From NCBI GenBank assembly GCA_947305035.1, contig CAMZCV010000095.1, forward strand, positions 1-5,247: a stretch of 5,247 nt of DNA. The letters are read 5' to 3'. Below are positions 1 to 5,091 of the stretch, in pieces. The number at the start of each line of letters is the position of its first letter. The first letter of the stretch is position 1. Position numbers and translations under genes: made by a program. The notes beneath the pieces are model-generated. The model was not told the DNA's origin and did no database searches. It saw only the letters and a program-made list of their open reading frames with translations. This stretch comes from an uncultured Coriobacteriales bacterium (GTDB lineage Bacteria; Actinomycetota; Coriobacteriia; Coriobacteriales; Atopobiaceae).

Positions 1-12
1 CTTTCCCTTTTG

Positions 13-119
13 GATTTGCCGCATAGTTCTCCCAAGTTTGCGGCAAAGTGATTCAACTGGCTCTCTGACCTGCGGTTTTGCAAACGATGCCGCAAACTAA
101 GCCCAAGTTTGCGGCAAAT
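13..119. repeat. Cluster of mirror-arranged TTTGCGGCA motifs
   Basis: Four copies of a motif around AGTTTGCGGCAAA lie within about 105 bp. Two are on the plus strand and share an exact 17-bp core (31-47 and 102-118). Two are on the minus strand (13-22 and 88-98). They pair up as two inverted repeats: 15-22 with 40-47 (8 bp, 17-nt spacer), and 88-98 with 106-116 (perfect 11 bp, 7-nt spacer). A further palindrome TTTGCAAA sits at 77-84. No T-run follows either hairpin, so they are not obvious intrinsic terminators. No coding region is supported from 1 to 339. The cluster could be an operator array or an interspersed palindromic repeat; the sequence alone does not decide. Confidence 0.7.
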
Positions 120-189
120 CAGGAGAAATAGCCGAGGCTAAGGCGAGGGAAAAGGCTGGGGATAGGATCATAGGGCCATAGATAGACGC

Positions 190-229
190 TGAAAAAGGAT
201 TATGCACTTGGTGCCCGAGGTGGGATTCG
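190..229 (-). repeat. Displaced copy of the tRNA-Leu 3' end (left direct repeat)
   Basis: This 40-bp block matches 321-360 with one difference (T at 226, C at 357). Read on the minus strand it holds the last ~21 nt of tRNA-Leu including CCA, then the same 19-nt downstream sequence ending in a T5 run. The rest of the tRNA is absent upstream, so it cannot make a tRNA. Direct repeats of a tRNA 3' end are the usual footprint of tyrosine-recombinase integration (attL/attR). Here the copies are only 131 bp apart, so the segment is either an att scar, a deleted-element remnant or a local tandem duplication. Confidence 0.8.
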
Positions 230-320
230 CCGCGCTCGCGATGCTCGCGCTCCACGGCCTCGCTTCGCTCGCCCCGCAACGCGCCAACTGGCGCGTTGCG
301 CCCTTGCGGGTTCGAGTCCA
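230..320. other. GC-rich spacer between the tRNA-end repeats, with an 11-bp hairpin
   Basis: The stretch holds a perfect inverted repeat, 275-285 with 290-300 (CGCAACGCGCC / GGCGCGTTGCG, 4-nt loop AACT). It also holds a 12-bp sequence GGGTTCGAGTCC at 308-319 that is the exact reverse complement of 354-365 in the T arm of the neighbouring tRNA. No gene is supported. The hairpin has no adjacent T-run on either strand. The inverted T-arm piece suggests that the spacer arose by rearrangement at the tRNA locus. Confidence 0.5.
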
Positions 321-360
321 TGAAAAAGGATTATGCACTTGGTGCCCGAGGTGGGACTCG
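321..360 (-). repeat. Right direct repeat overlapping the tRNA-Leu 3' end (candidate att core)
   Basis: This is the intact partner of the block at 190-229. It covers the 3' 21 nt of the functional tRNA-Leu, its encoded CCA and 19 nt of downstream sequence. This position, the T-arm and acceptor 3' strand, is the typical attB core used by tRNA-specific integrases. No integrase gene lies in the window. Confidence 0.7.
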
Positions 361-423
361 AACCCACACCCCCGAAGAGAGAGGTTTTTGAGACCTCCGC
401 GTCTGCCATTCCGCCACTCGGGC
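340..423 (-). tRNA. tRNA-Leu (anticodon CAA)
   Basis: On the minus strand a complete class II tRNA can be folded. The acceptor stem is GCCCGAG with CTCGGGC, followed by discriminator A and an encoded CCA. The D arm closes GCG with CGC. The anticodon stem GAGGT/ACCTC encloses the loop CTCAAAA, giving anticodon CAA, which reads the leucine codon UUG. A long variable arm containing TTCG is present, as expected for leucine tRNA. The T arm is GTGGG-TTCGAGT-CCCAC. Length is 84 nt with CCA. The gene points away from the ATP-grasp gene on its right. Its 3' end is duplicated 131 bp downstream (190-229). Confidence 0.97.
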
Positions 424-441
424 CCATGCCGTGCGAGAAAG

Positions 442-450
442 ACTATAGCA
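442..450 (-). promoter_or_regulatory. Extended -10 promoter for tRNA-Leu
   Basis: On the minus strand the sequence TGCTATAGT fits an extended -10 element (TG-N-TATAAT, one mismatch in the hexamer). It ends 18 nt before the tRNA 5' end, giving a short leader of about 11 nt. No good -35 is visible at 17-18 nt upstream, which is common for extended -10 promoters. Confidence 0.5.
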
Positions 451-526
451 AATGATATGCCCTTTGTGTGGCACGACGAACGCTGTAGTAGAGTAGATGC
501 GGTCGTATCGTCGTAGGGAGATGCAC

Positions 527-1555
527 ATGGATCTGGCAAGCAAGGTCAAGATGTTCACTGCTCGCGTCAAATCGGGCAGCGTCAAGCGCATGTACACGCT
601 CGCCAAGGACATCCACGACGAGGAGGGCATCCCCACGCTCATCACCTTCCTCGACATGGGCTGGTGCATCCTCCGCTACGGCTTGGGCTACCAGGAGTAT
701 CGCGGCTACCATTTCGCCGGCAAGCCCGCCCGCCTGCGCAAGACCTTCATGACCATGAACCACAACATCGCGCTCACCCGCGAGACCTGCGACCGCTCGC
801 TCTACCCGCTGTTCGATGACAAGATCGCCTTCATGAAGCGCTACAGCGAGTTCATCGGCCGCGATTGGATCGACGTGCGCGAAGCGGGCGAGGAGGGCGT
901 GCGCGCGTTCTGCGAGGGCCATCCCGTGGTCTTCGCCAAAATCATCGACTCCTTCGGCGGCCAGGGCATCGAGCGCTTCGAGACCAGCAGGATCGACGAC
1001 ATCCACGCCTTCTACGAGCAGCTCATGAAGAAGCACCAGTTCCTGCTCGAGGAGGCCATCGTCCAGCATCCCGAGATGAACAAGCTCTGCGCAGACACCG
1101 TCAACACGCTGCGTATGTGCACGCTCATGGTGGACGGCACGCCCAAGCACGTCTACACCATCGTCCGCATGGGCGTGGGCGGCAGCTGCGTTGACAACGC
1201 CACGAGCGGCGGCATCTACACGTGGGTCGATCCCGACGGCGTGCTCCGCTACAAGTGCTTCTCCGACAAGACCGGGTTCCATTACACCGTCCATCCGTCC
1301 ACGGGCATGGCGTTCGAGGGCTTCAAGATCCCGCTCTACGACGAGTGCATCGACTTCGCACTGCGCGTCGCCATGGTTGAGCCGCGCATGGGTTATGTGG
1401 GCTGGGACGTTGCCATCACGCCCGACGGCCCCATCCTCGTGGAGGCCAACCTCATCCCCGGCTATGACATGCCGCAGAACAGTGCTTGGCACCCGGGCGG
1501 GGAGGGCGCGCTCCCTATGTTCGAGAAAGCTCTTGGACGCAAGGTTCCCAAATAG
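527..1555 (+). CDS. Sugar-transfer-associated ATP-grasp protein
   Basis: The 342-residue product resembles the ATP-grasp family found beside sugar and hexapeptide transferases (Pfam ATPgrasp_ST type). Such enzymes are expected to join a carboxylate to an amine or similar nucleophile using ATP and Mg2+; the substrate here is unknown. The N-terminal ~75 residues are basic and helical. A glycine-rich FGGQG loop lies at residues 143-147 after the strand FAKIID. NTLRMCTL and a GVGG/NATSGG region mark the middle. The C-terminal GWDVAITPDGPILVEAN (292-308) carries the likely Mg2+ ligands E306 and N308. No signal peptide or membrane segment is seen. The ATG at 527 was chosen because GGGAG (516-520) lies 6 nt before it; the ATG codons at 497 and 521 lack a usable ribosome site. 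It is a single gene, divergent from tRNA-Leu, with no transferase partner in view. A capsule or cell-surface glycan role is inference. Confidence 0.85.
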   Translation: MDLASKVKMFTARVKSGSVKRMYTLAKDIHDEEGIPTLITFLDMGWCILRYGLGYQEYRGYHFAGKPARLRKTFMTMNHNIALTRETCDRSLYPLFDDKIAFMKRYSEFIGRDWIDVREAGEEGVRAFCEGHPVVFAKIIDSFGGQGIERFETSRIDDIHAFYEQLMKKHQFLLEEAIVQHPEMNKLCADTVNTLRMCTLMVDGTPKHVYTIVRMGVGGSCVDNATSGGIYTWVDPDGVLRYKCFSDKTGFHYTVHPSTGMAFEGFKIPLYDECIDFALRVAMVEPRMGYVGWDVAITPDGPILVEANLIPGYDMPQNSAWHPGGEGALPMFEKALGRKVPK

Positions 1556-1562
1556 ATTTTCC

Positions 1563-1594
1563 TTGCATTGCTGCAGGAAGAGCGTTACTATAAC
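1563..1594 (+). promoter_or_regulatory. Candidate promoter of the infC operon
   Basis: A TATAAC box (1589-1594, 5 of 6 to consensus), overlapping TACTAT (1586-1591), lies just past the ATP-grasp stop. Possible -35 elements are TTGCAT (1563-1568, 17 nt from TACTAT) or TTGCTG (1568-1573, 15 nt from TATAAC). Neither pairing is ideal. A start near 1600 would give a leader of about 180 nt before infC. Confidence 0.35.
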
Positions 1595-1599
1595 TGATG

Positions 1600-1780
1600 C
1601 GTTATTCACAGCGGGGCAGAGCCTGTGCCCCCACCTGCCGGCGCCATTGGGTAGCTGTCTGGTCGGACAAATGATTCTTTCCAGCCACTGAGCTGGCATT
1701 ATGTCTCCCGGATAGCTTATGCGTCTGGGAGTTTTTCGTATTAGCAGGCATGAGGTCGACTATGAAGGAAGGTGTTACCG
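1600..1780 (+). promoter_or_regulatory. Structured leader of infC-rpmI-rplT
   Basis: This non-coding stretch contains a hairpin GGGGCA/TGCCCC (1613-1618 with 1626-1631), a hairpin CCAGC/GCTGG (1681-1685 with 1692-1696), and then an intrinsic terminator (1705-1736) just before the infC ribosome site. In other bacteria this operon is controlled through its leader; in Bacillus subtilis L20 promotes termination there. The layout here fits attenuation, but I cannot identify an L20-binding fold or a clear antiterminator by eye, so the mechanism is inference. Confidence 0.45.
1705..1736 (+). terminator. Intrinsic terminator / attenuator upstream of infC
   Basis: CTCCCGGA (1705-1712) pairs with TCTGGGAG (1724-1731): 8 bp with one G·U, an 11-nt loop, followed directly by TTTTT (1732-1736). 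It ends the ATP-grasp transcript and, if the operon promoter lies upstream near 1590, it also acts as an attenuator of infC. Confidence 0.75.
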
Positions 1781-1797
1781 ATAGCGAAATCCGATGA
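1762..1797 (+). other. Possible 11-codon mini-ORF overlapping the infC start
   Basis: ATG at 1762 opens MKEGVTDSEIR and stops at TGA 1795-1797, out of frame with infC. GAGGT (1752-1756) lies 5 nt before the ATG. The infC ribosome site lies inside it, so translation of one could affect the other. It may be chance; peptide-level evidence is lacking. Confidence 0.2.
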
Positions 1798-2338
1798 GCC
1801 TCGCATCAACGAGGAAATCACCGCAAAGACCGTCCGCCTGATCGGCGTCGACGGCAGCCAGCTCGGCGTGTTCGCCATCGCCGACGCACTGCGCGCCGCA
1901 GAGCGCCAGAATCTCGACCTTGTCGAGATCGCTCCCAATGCAGACCCGCCTGTCTGCAAGGTGCTCGACTACGCCAAGTACCGCTATGAGCAGGACCGCA
2001 AGGCCAAGGTTGCCCGCAAGAAGCAGTCGAAGGTCGAGATCAAGGAGATGAAGTTCCGTCCCAAGATCGACGTGGGCGACTACGAGACCAAGAAGGCCCA
2101 TGTCATGCGATTCCTCAAGAAGGGCGCAAAGGTAAAGATCACGATCATGTTCCGTGGTCGTGAGATGGCCCACCCCGAGCAGGGCAAGATGGTGCTCGAC
2201 AGGCTGGCTGAGGATCTCAAGCCCTTTGCCAACGTGGAGCAGCAGCCGCTCATGGAAGGCCGCAATATGCATATGCTCGTCGCCCCCATCAAGGGCGCGT
2301 TCGATAAGATCGACATCCCCGAGACGAGCGAAGAGTAA
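1781..2338 (+). CDS. infC: Translation initiation factor IF-3
   Basis: IF-3 binds the 30S subunit, keeps it apart from 50S and checks the start codon and initiator tRNA. The N-domain is recognisable from DEPRINEEI through LDLVEIAPNADPPVC to DYAKYRYE; a lysine-rich linker follows; the C-domain carries KFRPKIDVGDY, a lysine-rich stretch and FRGREMAHPEQG. The length of about 185 residues is normal. Start choice: an in-frame TGA lies at 1763-1765 and there is no in-frame ATG before the conserved core. The options are GTG at 1772, which overlaps its own Shine-Dalgarno, or AUA at 1781, which sits 8 nt after GGAAGG (1767-1772). I favour AUA because infC in E. coli and others uses rare starts that IF-3 itself discriminates against, giving autoregulation. 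A conventional annotation may give 1772. It is the first gene of the operon, 21 bp before rpmI. Confidence 0.95.
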   Translation: MAKSDEPRINEEITAKTVRLIGVDGSQLGVFAIADALRAAERQNLDLVEIAPNADPPVCKVLDYAKYRYEQDRKAKVARKKQSKVEIKEMKFRPKIDVGDYETKKAHVMRFLKKGAKVKITIMFRGREMAHPEQGKMVLDRLAEDLKPFANVEQQPLMEGRNMHMLVAPIKGAFDKIDIPETSEE

Positions 2339-2359
2339 GGAAAGAAAAGGAGAACAGAC

Positions 2360-2557
2360 ATGCCCAAGATGAAGACCCACAAGGGTACGGCAAAGCGCTT
2401 CCGCCGCACCGGCACCGGCAAGATCATGCGTGCCAAGGCGTTCAAGAGCCACATCCTCACCAAGAAGAGCCCCAAGCGCATCCGCGGCTTCCGCAAGGAA
2501 ACCGTCCTCTCCCCGGCCGACGTCCAGACCGTTTCCCAGCGCATGGGCACCAAGTAG
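2360..2557 (+). CDS. rpmI: 50S ribosomal protein L35 (bL35)
   Basis: A 65-residue, very basic protein that is a small component of the large ribosomal subunit. The start [22 protein letters not shown] and the internal [16 protein letters not shown] are characteristic of L35, and the length is normal. AAGGAG (2347-2352) lies 7 nt before the ATG. It sits between infC and rplT with short gaps and no terminator, so the three are co-transcribed. Confidence 0.98.
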   Translation: MPKMKTHKGTAKRFRRTGTGKIMRAKAFKSHILTKKSPKRIRGFRKETVLSPADVQTVSQRMGTK

Positions 2558-2603
2558 CGCTTCGTTGCGCATGAGTTTGACTATCACGAAGGAGTGATGA
2601 AAT

Positions 2604-2963
2604 ATGGCACGTATCAAGCGCGCACTCGCCGGTCGCAAGAAGCGCAACACCCTGGCCGAGCGTTCGAAGGGTTACTACGGCACCGGTTCACGTACGTTCC
2701 GCGGTATGAAGGAGCAGGTGCAGCACTCCCTGCAGTACGCCTATCGCGATCGCCGCAACAAGAAGCGCGACATCCGCGGTCTCTGGATCCAGCGCATCAA
2801 CGCTGCCGCCCGCATGAACGACCTCTCCTACAGCAAGTTCATGCACGGCCTGAAGCTCGCCGGCGTCGAGCTCGACCGCAAGGTCCTCGCGCAGATCGCC
2901 TACGAGGATGCCGAGGGTTTCGCCGCCCTGGCCGAGGTCGCCAAGAAGGCCCTCGCCGAGTAA
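2604..2963 (+). CDS. rplT: 50S ribosomal protein L20 (bL20)
   Basis: A 119-residue, basic protein that binds 23S rRNA early in 50S assembly and in several bacteria represses its own operon. The family pattern is clear: [15 protein letters not shown] at the N terminus, then [52 protein letters not shown] and [13 protein letters not shown]. The ribosome site AAGGAGTGAT (2589-2598) is almost a full match to the 16S anti-Shine-Dalgarno and stands 9 nt (from GGAG) before the ATG. It is the last gene of the operon, followed 24 bp later by a strong terminator. Confidence 0.98.
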   Translation: MARIKRALAGRKKRNTLAERSKGYYGTGSRTFRGMKEQVQHSLQYAYRDRRNKKRDIRGLWIQRINAAARMNDLSYSKFMHGLKLAGVELDRKVLAQIAYEDAEGFAALAEVAKKALAE

Positions 2964-2987
2964 GCGCATCGCATAGCCTGTCTTCGC

Positions 2988-3018
2988 AGAGCGCCCCGCA
3001 CGGGGCGCTCTCCTTTTC
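2988..3018 (+). terminator. Intrinsic terminator of the infC-rpmI-rplT operon
   Basis: AGAGCGCCCC (2988-2997) pairs perfectly with GGGGCGCTCT (3002-3011) around a GCAC loop and is followed by CCTTTTC. It is a strong 10-bp GC-rich stem that separates the operon from the SPFH gene. Confidence 0.92.
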
Positions 3019-3038
3019 AACGGAATCGGTCTGCGATC

Positions 3039-3068
3039 GTGAAAGAGGCATCTGCGAATGGGTATAGA
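3039..3068 (+). promoter_or_regulatory. Candidate promoter of the SPFH gene
   Basis: GTGAAA (3039-3044) and TATAGA (3063-3068), 18 nt apart, each match the sigma-70-type consensus at 4 of 6 positions and lie between the rplT terminator and the SPFH gene. A start near 3075 would leave a leader of about 88 nt. The gene needs its own promoter because a strong terminator lies upstream. The match is modest. Confidence 0.3.
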
Positions 3069-3162
3069 TGCTTCAGCAAGATTTCCGTGAAAGGAGCGAA
3101 GCGAAGGTGTAAGGTCAACGGCTTTTCCCAGTAACCGTTCACCCTTGTTATAAGGAGCAGCA

Positions 3163-4164
3163 ATGTCAATCGAGCGCATCTTCTACATCATCGAGAGGTT
3201 CGCAGGAGTCATCATCCCCCTGGTCATCATCCTCTTCGTCTTCAAGCTGATCACCAGCATGCTCAGGGGAGCCCAGCGCAGGGGAGGCACCGTGAGCGAT
3301 GCCTACCAGGGCGTGTTCTATGTCATCCAGCAGCAGCATGTGGGCGTCATCGAGCGCCTCGGCAAGTTTCATAAGATCGTGAACCCGGGCTTCCACGTGC
3401 GCATCCCCATCGTCGACCGCGTGCGCGACGTCTCGCTCATGACCGAGGATGAGCACATCACCTTCGACGCCAAGACCGAGGACAACGTCACCATCGAGCT
3501 GGACGTCTCCGTGCAGTACCACGTCGACTATCAGACCCCCGACGGCTCGGGCATCTACCGCTCGCTCTACACCCTCACCGATCCGGTGGCCCAGATGAGG
3601 GACTACTTCGCCGACGCCCTGCGCTCGCAGATCCCGTCCCGCACGCTCGACGAGGTCTTCCTGGAGAAGGACGCCATCGCCACGGCCATCGACCAGATCG
3701 TCTCCACCAAGATGCGCGAGTACGGCTACGTCATCGTGACCACGCTCATCACGTCGATCAAGCTTCCCGTCGACGTCCAGCAGTCCATGAACCGCATCAT
3801 CGCGTCCAAGAACGACCTGCAGTCCGCCAAGAACGAGGCCGAGGCCGAGCGCCAGAAGACGGTCATCGCCGCCGCTGCTAAGGCTGAGGCTATGGAGAAG
3901 GAAGGCGAGGGTATCGCCAACCAGCGCATCGCCATCGCACGCGGTATCCGCGAGTCCATCGACACCATCCAGGGCGCCGAGCTCGACTCCGACGAGGCCA
4001 ACCGCCTGTTCGAGTACACGCAGTGGGTTGGCATGATGGAGGAGTTCGCCAAGAAGGGCAGCTCCACCGTGGTGCTCCCCGGCGAGTACACCGGCCAGAC
4101 CTCGGTGCTGCGCGACATGCTCGTCGCAGGCCAGGAGCCCGAGGGCGACAGCAGCAAGCGCTGA
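3163..4164 (+). CDS. SPFH/band-7 (stomatin-prohibitin-like) membrane protein
   Basis: The 333-residue protein has an N-terminal membrane segment at about 13-34 (AGVIIPLVIILFVF). An SPFH/band-7 domain spans about 48-215: FYVIQQQHVGVIERLGKF, NPGFHVRIPIVDRV, and LRSQIPSRTLDEVF are typical. An alanine/glutamate-rich coiled coil follows (about 216-255, KNEAEAERQKTVIAAAAKAEAMEKEGEG), then a C-terminal tail. SPFH proteins form large ring or cage oligomers on the inner membrane, organise membrane microdomains and modulate membrane proteases; the closest resemblance here is to the stomatin/HIR-like branch. AAGGAG (3152-3157) lies 5 nt before the ATG. No NfeD-type partner follows; 40 bp past the stop an insertion sequence begins. 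No intrinsic terminator is visible between the stop and the element. The exact cellular role is unknown. Confidence 0.9.
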   Translation: MSIERIFYIIERFAGVIIPLVIILFVFKLITSMLRGAQRRGGTVSDAYQGVFYVIQQQHVGVIERLGKFHKIVNPGFHVRIPIVDRVRDVSLMTEDEHITFDAKTEDNVTIELDVSVQYHVDYQTPDGSGIYRSLYTLTDPVAQMRDYFADALRSQIPSRTLDEVFLEKDAIATAIDQIVSTKMREYGYVIVTTLITSIKLPVDVQQSMNRIIASKNDLQSAKNEAEAERQKTVIAAAAKAEAMEKEGEGIANQRIAIARGIRESIDTIQGAELDSDEANRLFEYTQWVGMMEEFAKKGSSTVVLPGEYTGQTSVLRDMLVAGQEPEGDSSKR

Positions 4165-4204
4165 TCGATAGAGCCCATCAGGTGCGACAAAGCCGCCCCC
4201 ATCC

Positions 4205-4230
4205 TGAACTGCGCCCCAAAACTTGGACGG
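4205..4230 (-). repeat. Terminal inverted repeat of the IS (right end)
   Basis: The sequence starts with TG at 4205-4206 and continues through CCCCAAAACTTGGACGG to about 4230. The TG start and the CCCCAAAA-TTGGAC core match the usual IS150-type terminus. The matching left repeat is outside the window, so the exact length is not determined. Confidence 0.7.
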
Positions 4231-4242
4231 GCCGAATAGAGA

Positions 4243-5091
4243 CTAGGCAACAAGGGACTGACTCCGGAACTCTTCCGGAGTCAGTCCCCTCAGTTTAACT
4301 TGCCGTCTCTGAGTGTTCCAGTAGACGATGTATCCCTCGAGCTCCCTCCTGAAAGTCTCGAAGTCGGGGAACTCGCGTCCCCGGTAGAACTCGTCCTTGA
4401 TGTGGCCGAACACCTGCTCCGTCGCGCCGTTGTCGACGCAGTTCCCCTTCCCCGACATGCTCTGCACGATGCCGGCCCCCTCGAGCCTGTCGCAATAGCC
4501 CGCATGCTGGTACTGCCAGCCCATGTCCGACTGCATCACTGGATGCGCCCCCGCCGGCATCTTCTGAAGGAGCATGTCCAGCATCTCCCTCTGCTGGGCC
4601 ATGTCCGGGTGCCGGGATATCGACCACGCCGCTATCTCCTTGCTTCCGAAGTCGTAGACGGGGGCGAGGTAGGCCTTCCCCCACCTTTGCTTGAACTCGG
4701 TGACGTCGGTGCCGAGCTTCTGCCACGGGCCGTCGGCGGAGAAGTCGCGCCCCAGCACGTTCTCGAAGGTCCTGCCGACCACGCCCTTGTACGAGTTGTA
4801 CCTGTGGTAGTCGGTCTCGCGCCTGATCCCGCAGCTGATGCCCATCTCGTGCATCATCCTGAGCACGGTCTTGTTCGCTATCGTGACACCCTCCTCGGCG
4901 CGCAGGCACATGGCTATCTGCCTGTGCCCGCACCCGTTCGCCGTGCGCGAGAAGATCTCGGCCGCCTTGCCCCAGAGCTCCGGCCTGGTCGGGGCCTTGG
5001 GGTGCGCGATCGAGTAGTAGTAGCTCGACCTGGGGAGGCCTGCGGCGTCAAGCAGGTCGGAGAGTGGGTACTGCCCCGAAAGCTCGCTCAC
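4243..5091 (-). CDS. IS3-family transposase OrfB (DDE integrase domain)
   Basis: This is the catalytic half of an IS3-type transposase, which cuts and joins IS ends by a copy-out/paste-in route. Counting from the GTG at 5091, an HTH_21-like region covers about 40-95 (NGCGHRQIA). The integrase core begins near 120. The catalytic triad is D129 (GTDVTEF), D189 (QSDMGWQYQH) and E225 (VDNGATEQVFGHIKDE), with 35 residues between the second D and E, the classic DD(35)E. The C terminus YIVYWNTQRR then LTPEEFRSQ is typical. GTG overlaps the orfA stop as GTGA. This frame is also open upstream through the A7 site, so the working product is probably an OrfAB fusion made by -1 frameshifting rather than this ORF alone. 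All key residues are present. The 3' end contains a 16-bp palindrome. Confidence 0.93.
   Translation of the reverse strand: MSELSGQYPLSDLLDAAGLPRSSYYYSIAHPKAPTRPELWGKAAEIFSRTANGCGHRQIAMCLRAEEGVTIANKTVLRMMHEMGISCGIRRETDYHRYNSYKGVVGRTFENVLGRDFSADGPWQKLGTDVTEFKQRWGKAYLAPVYDFGSKEIAAWSISRHPDMAQQREMLDMLLQKMPAGAHPVMQSDMGWQYQHAGYCDRLEGAGIVQSMSGKGNCVDNGATEQVFGHIKDEFYRGREFPDFETFRRELEGYIVYWNTQRRQVKLRGLTPEEFRSQSLVA
4254..4288. repeat. Perfect 16-bp palindrome inside the transposase 3' end
   Basis: GGGACTGACTCCGGAA (4254-4269) pairs perfectly with TTCCGGAGTCAGTCCC (4273-4288) across a 3-nt loop. Read on the minus strand it encodes the last residues GLTPEEFRSQSL. It could act as a terminator for the transposase mRNA, or block read-through entering from the SPFH gene; T-runs next to it are weak (TTGTTG on the minus side, AGTTT on the plus side). 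Confidence 0.85.

Noticed and set aside
13..119. CRISPR array
   Set aside because: The repeats are short, alternate in strand and have unequal spacers; no CRISPR-like periodicity or cas gene is present.
275..300. Terminator for tRNA-Leu
   Set aside because: The stem is strong, but neither strand has a T-run directly after it, so it is reported only as a hairpin.
497..526. Upstream ATG at 497 as the ATP-grasp start
   Set aside because: No ribosome site precedes it and the added residues are not family-like; the ATG at 527 has GGGAG at 6 nt.
443..1699. Long open frame on the minus strand (about 418 codons) opposite the ATP-grasp gene
   Set aside because: It is a GC-rich shadow frame antisense to a recognisable ATP-grasp protein, its translation is low in complexity (H/V/A/D rich) and it matches no family.
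1772..1774. GTG as the infC start
   Set aside because: Possible and the conventional choice, but it overlaps its own Shine-Dalgarno; AUA at 1781 is better placed. Kept as the alternative in the infC entry.
3146..3154. Extended -10 element (TGTTATAAG) just before the SPFH gene, implying a nearly leaderless transcript
   Set aside because: It overlaps the AAGGAG ribosome site and has no -35; a transcript starting there would lack the Shine-Dalgarno that is plainly present.
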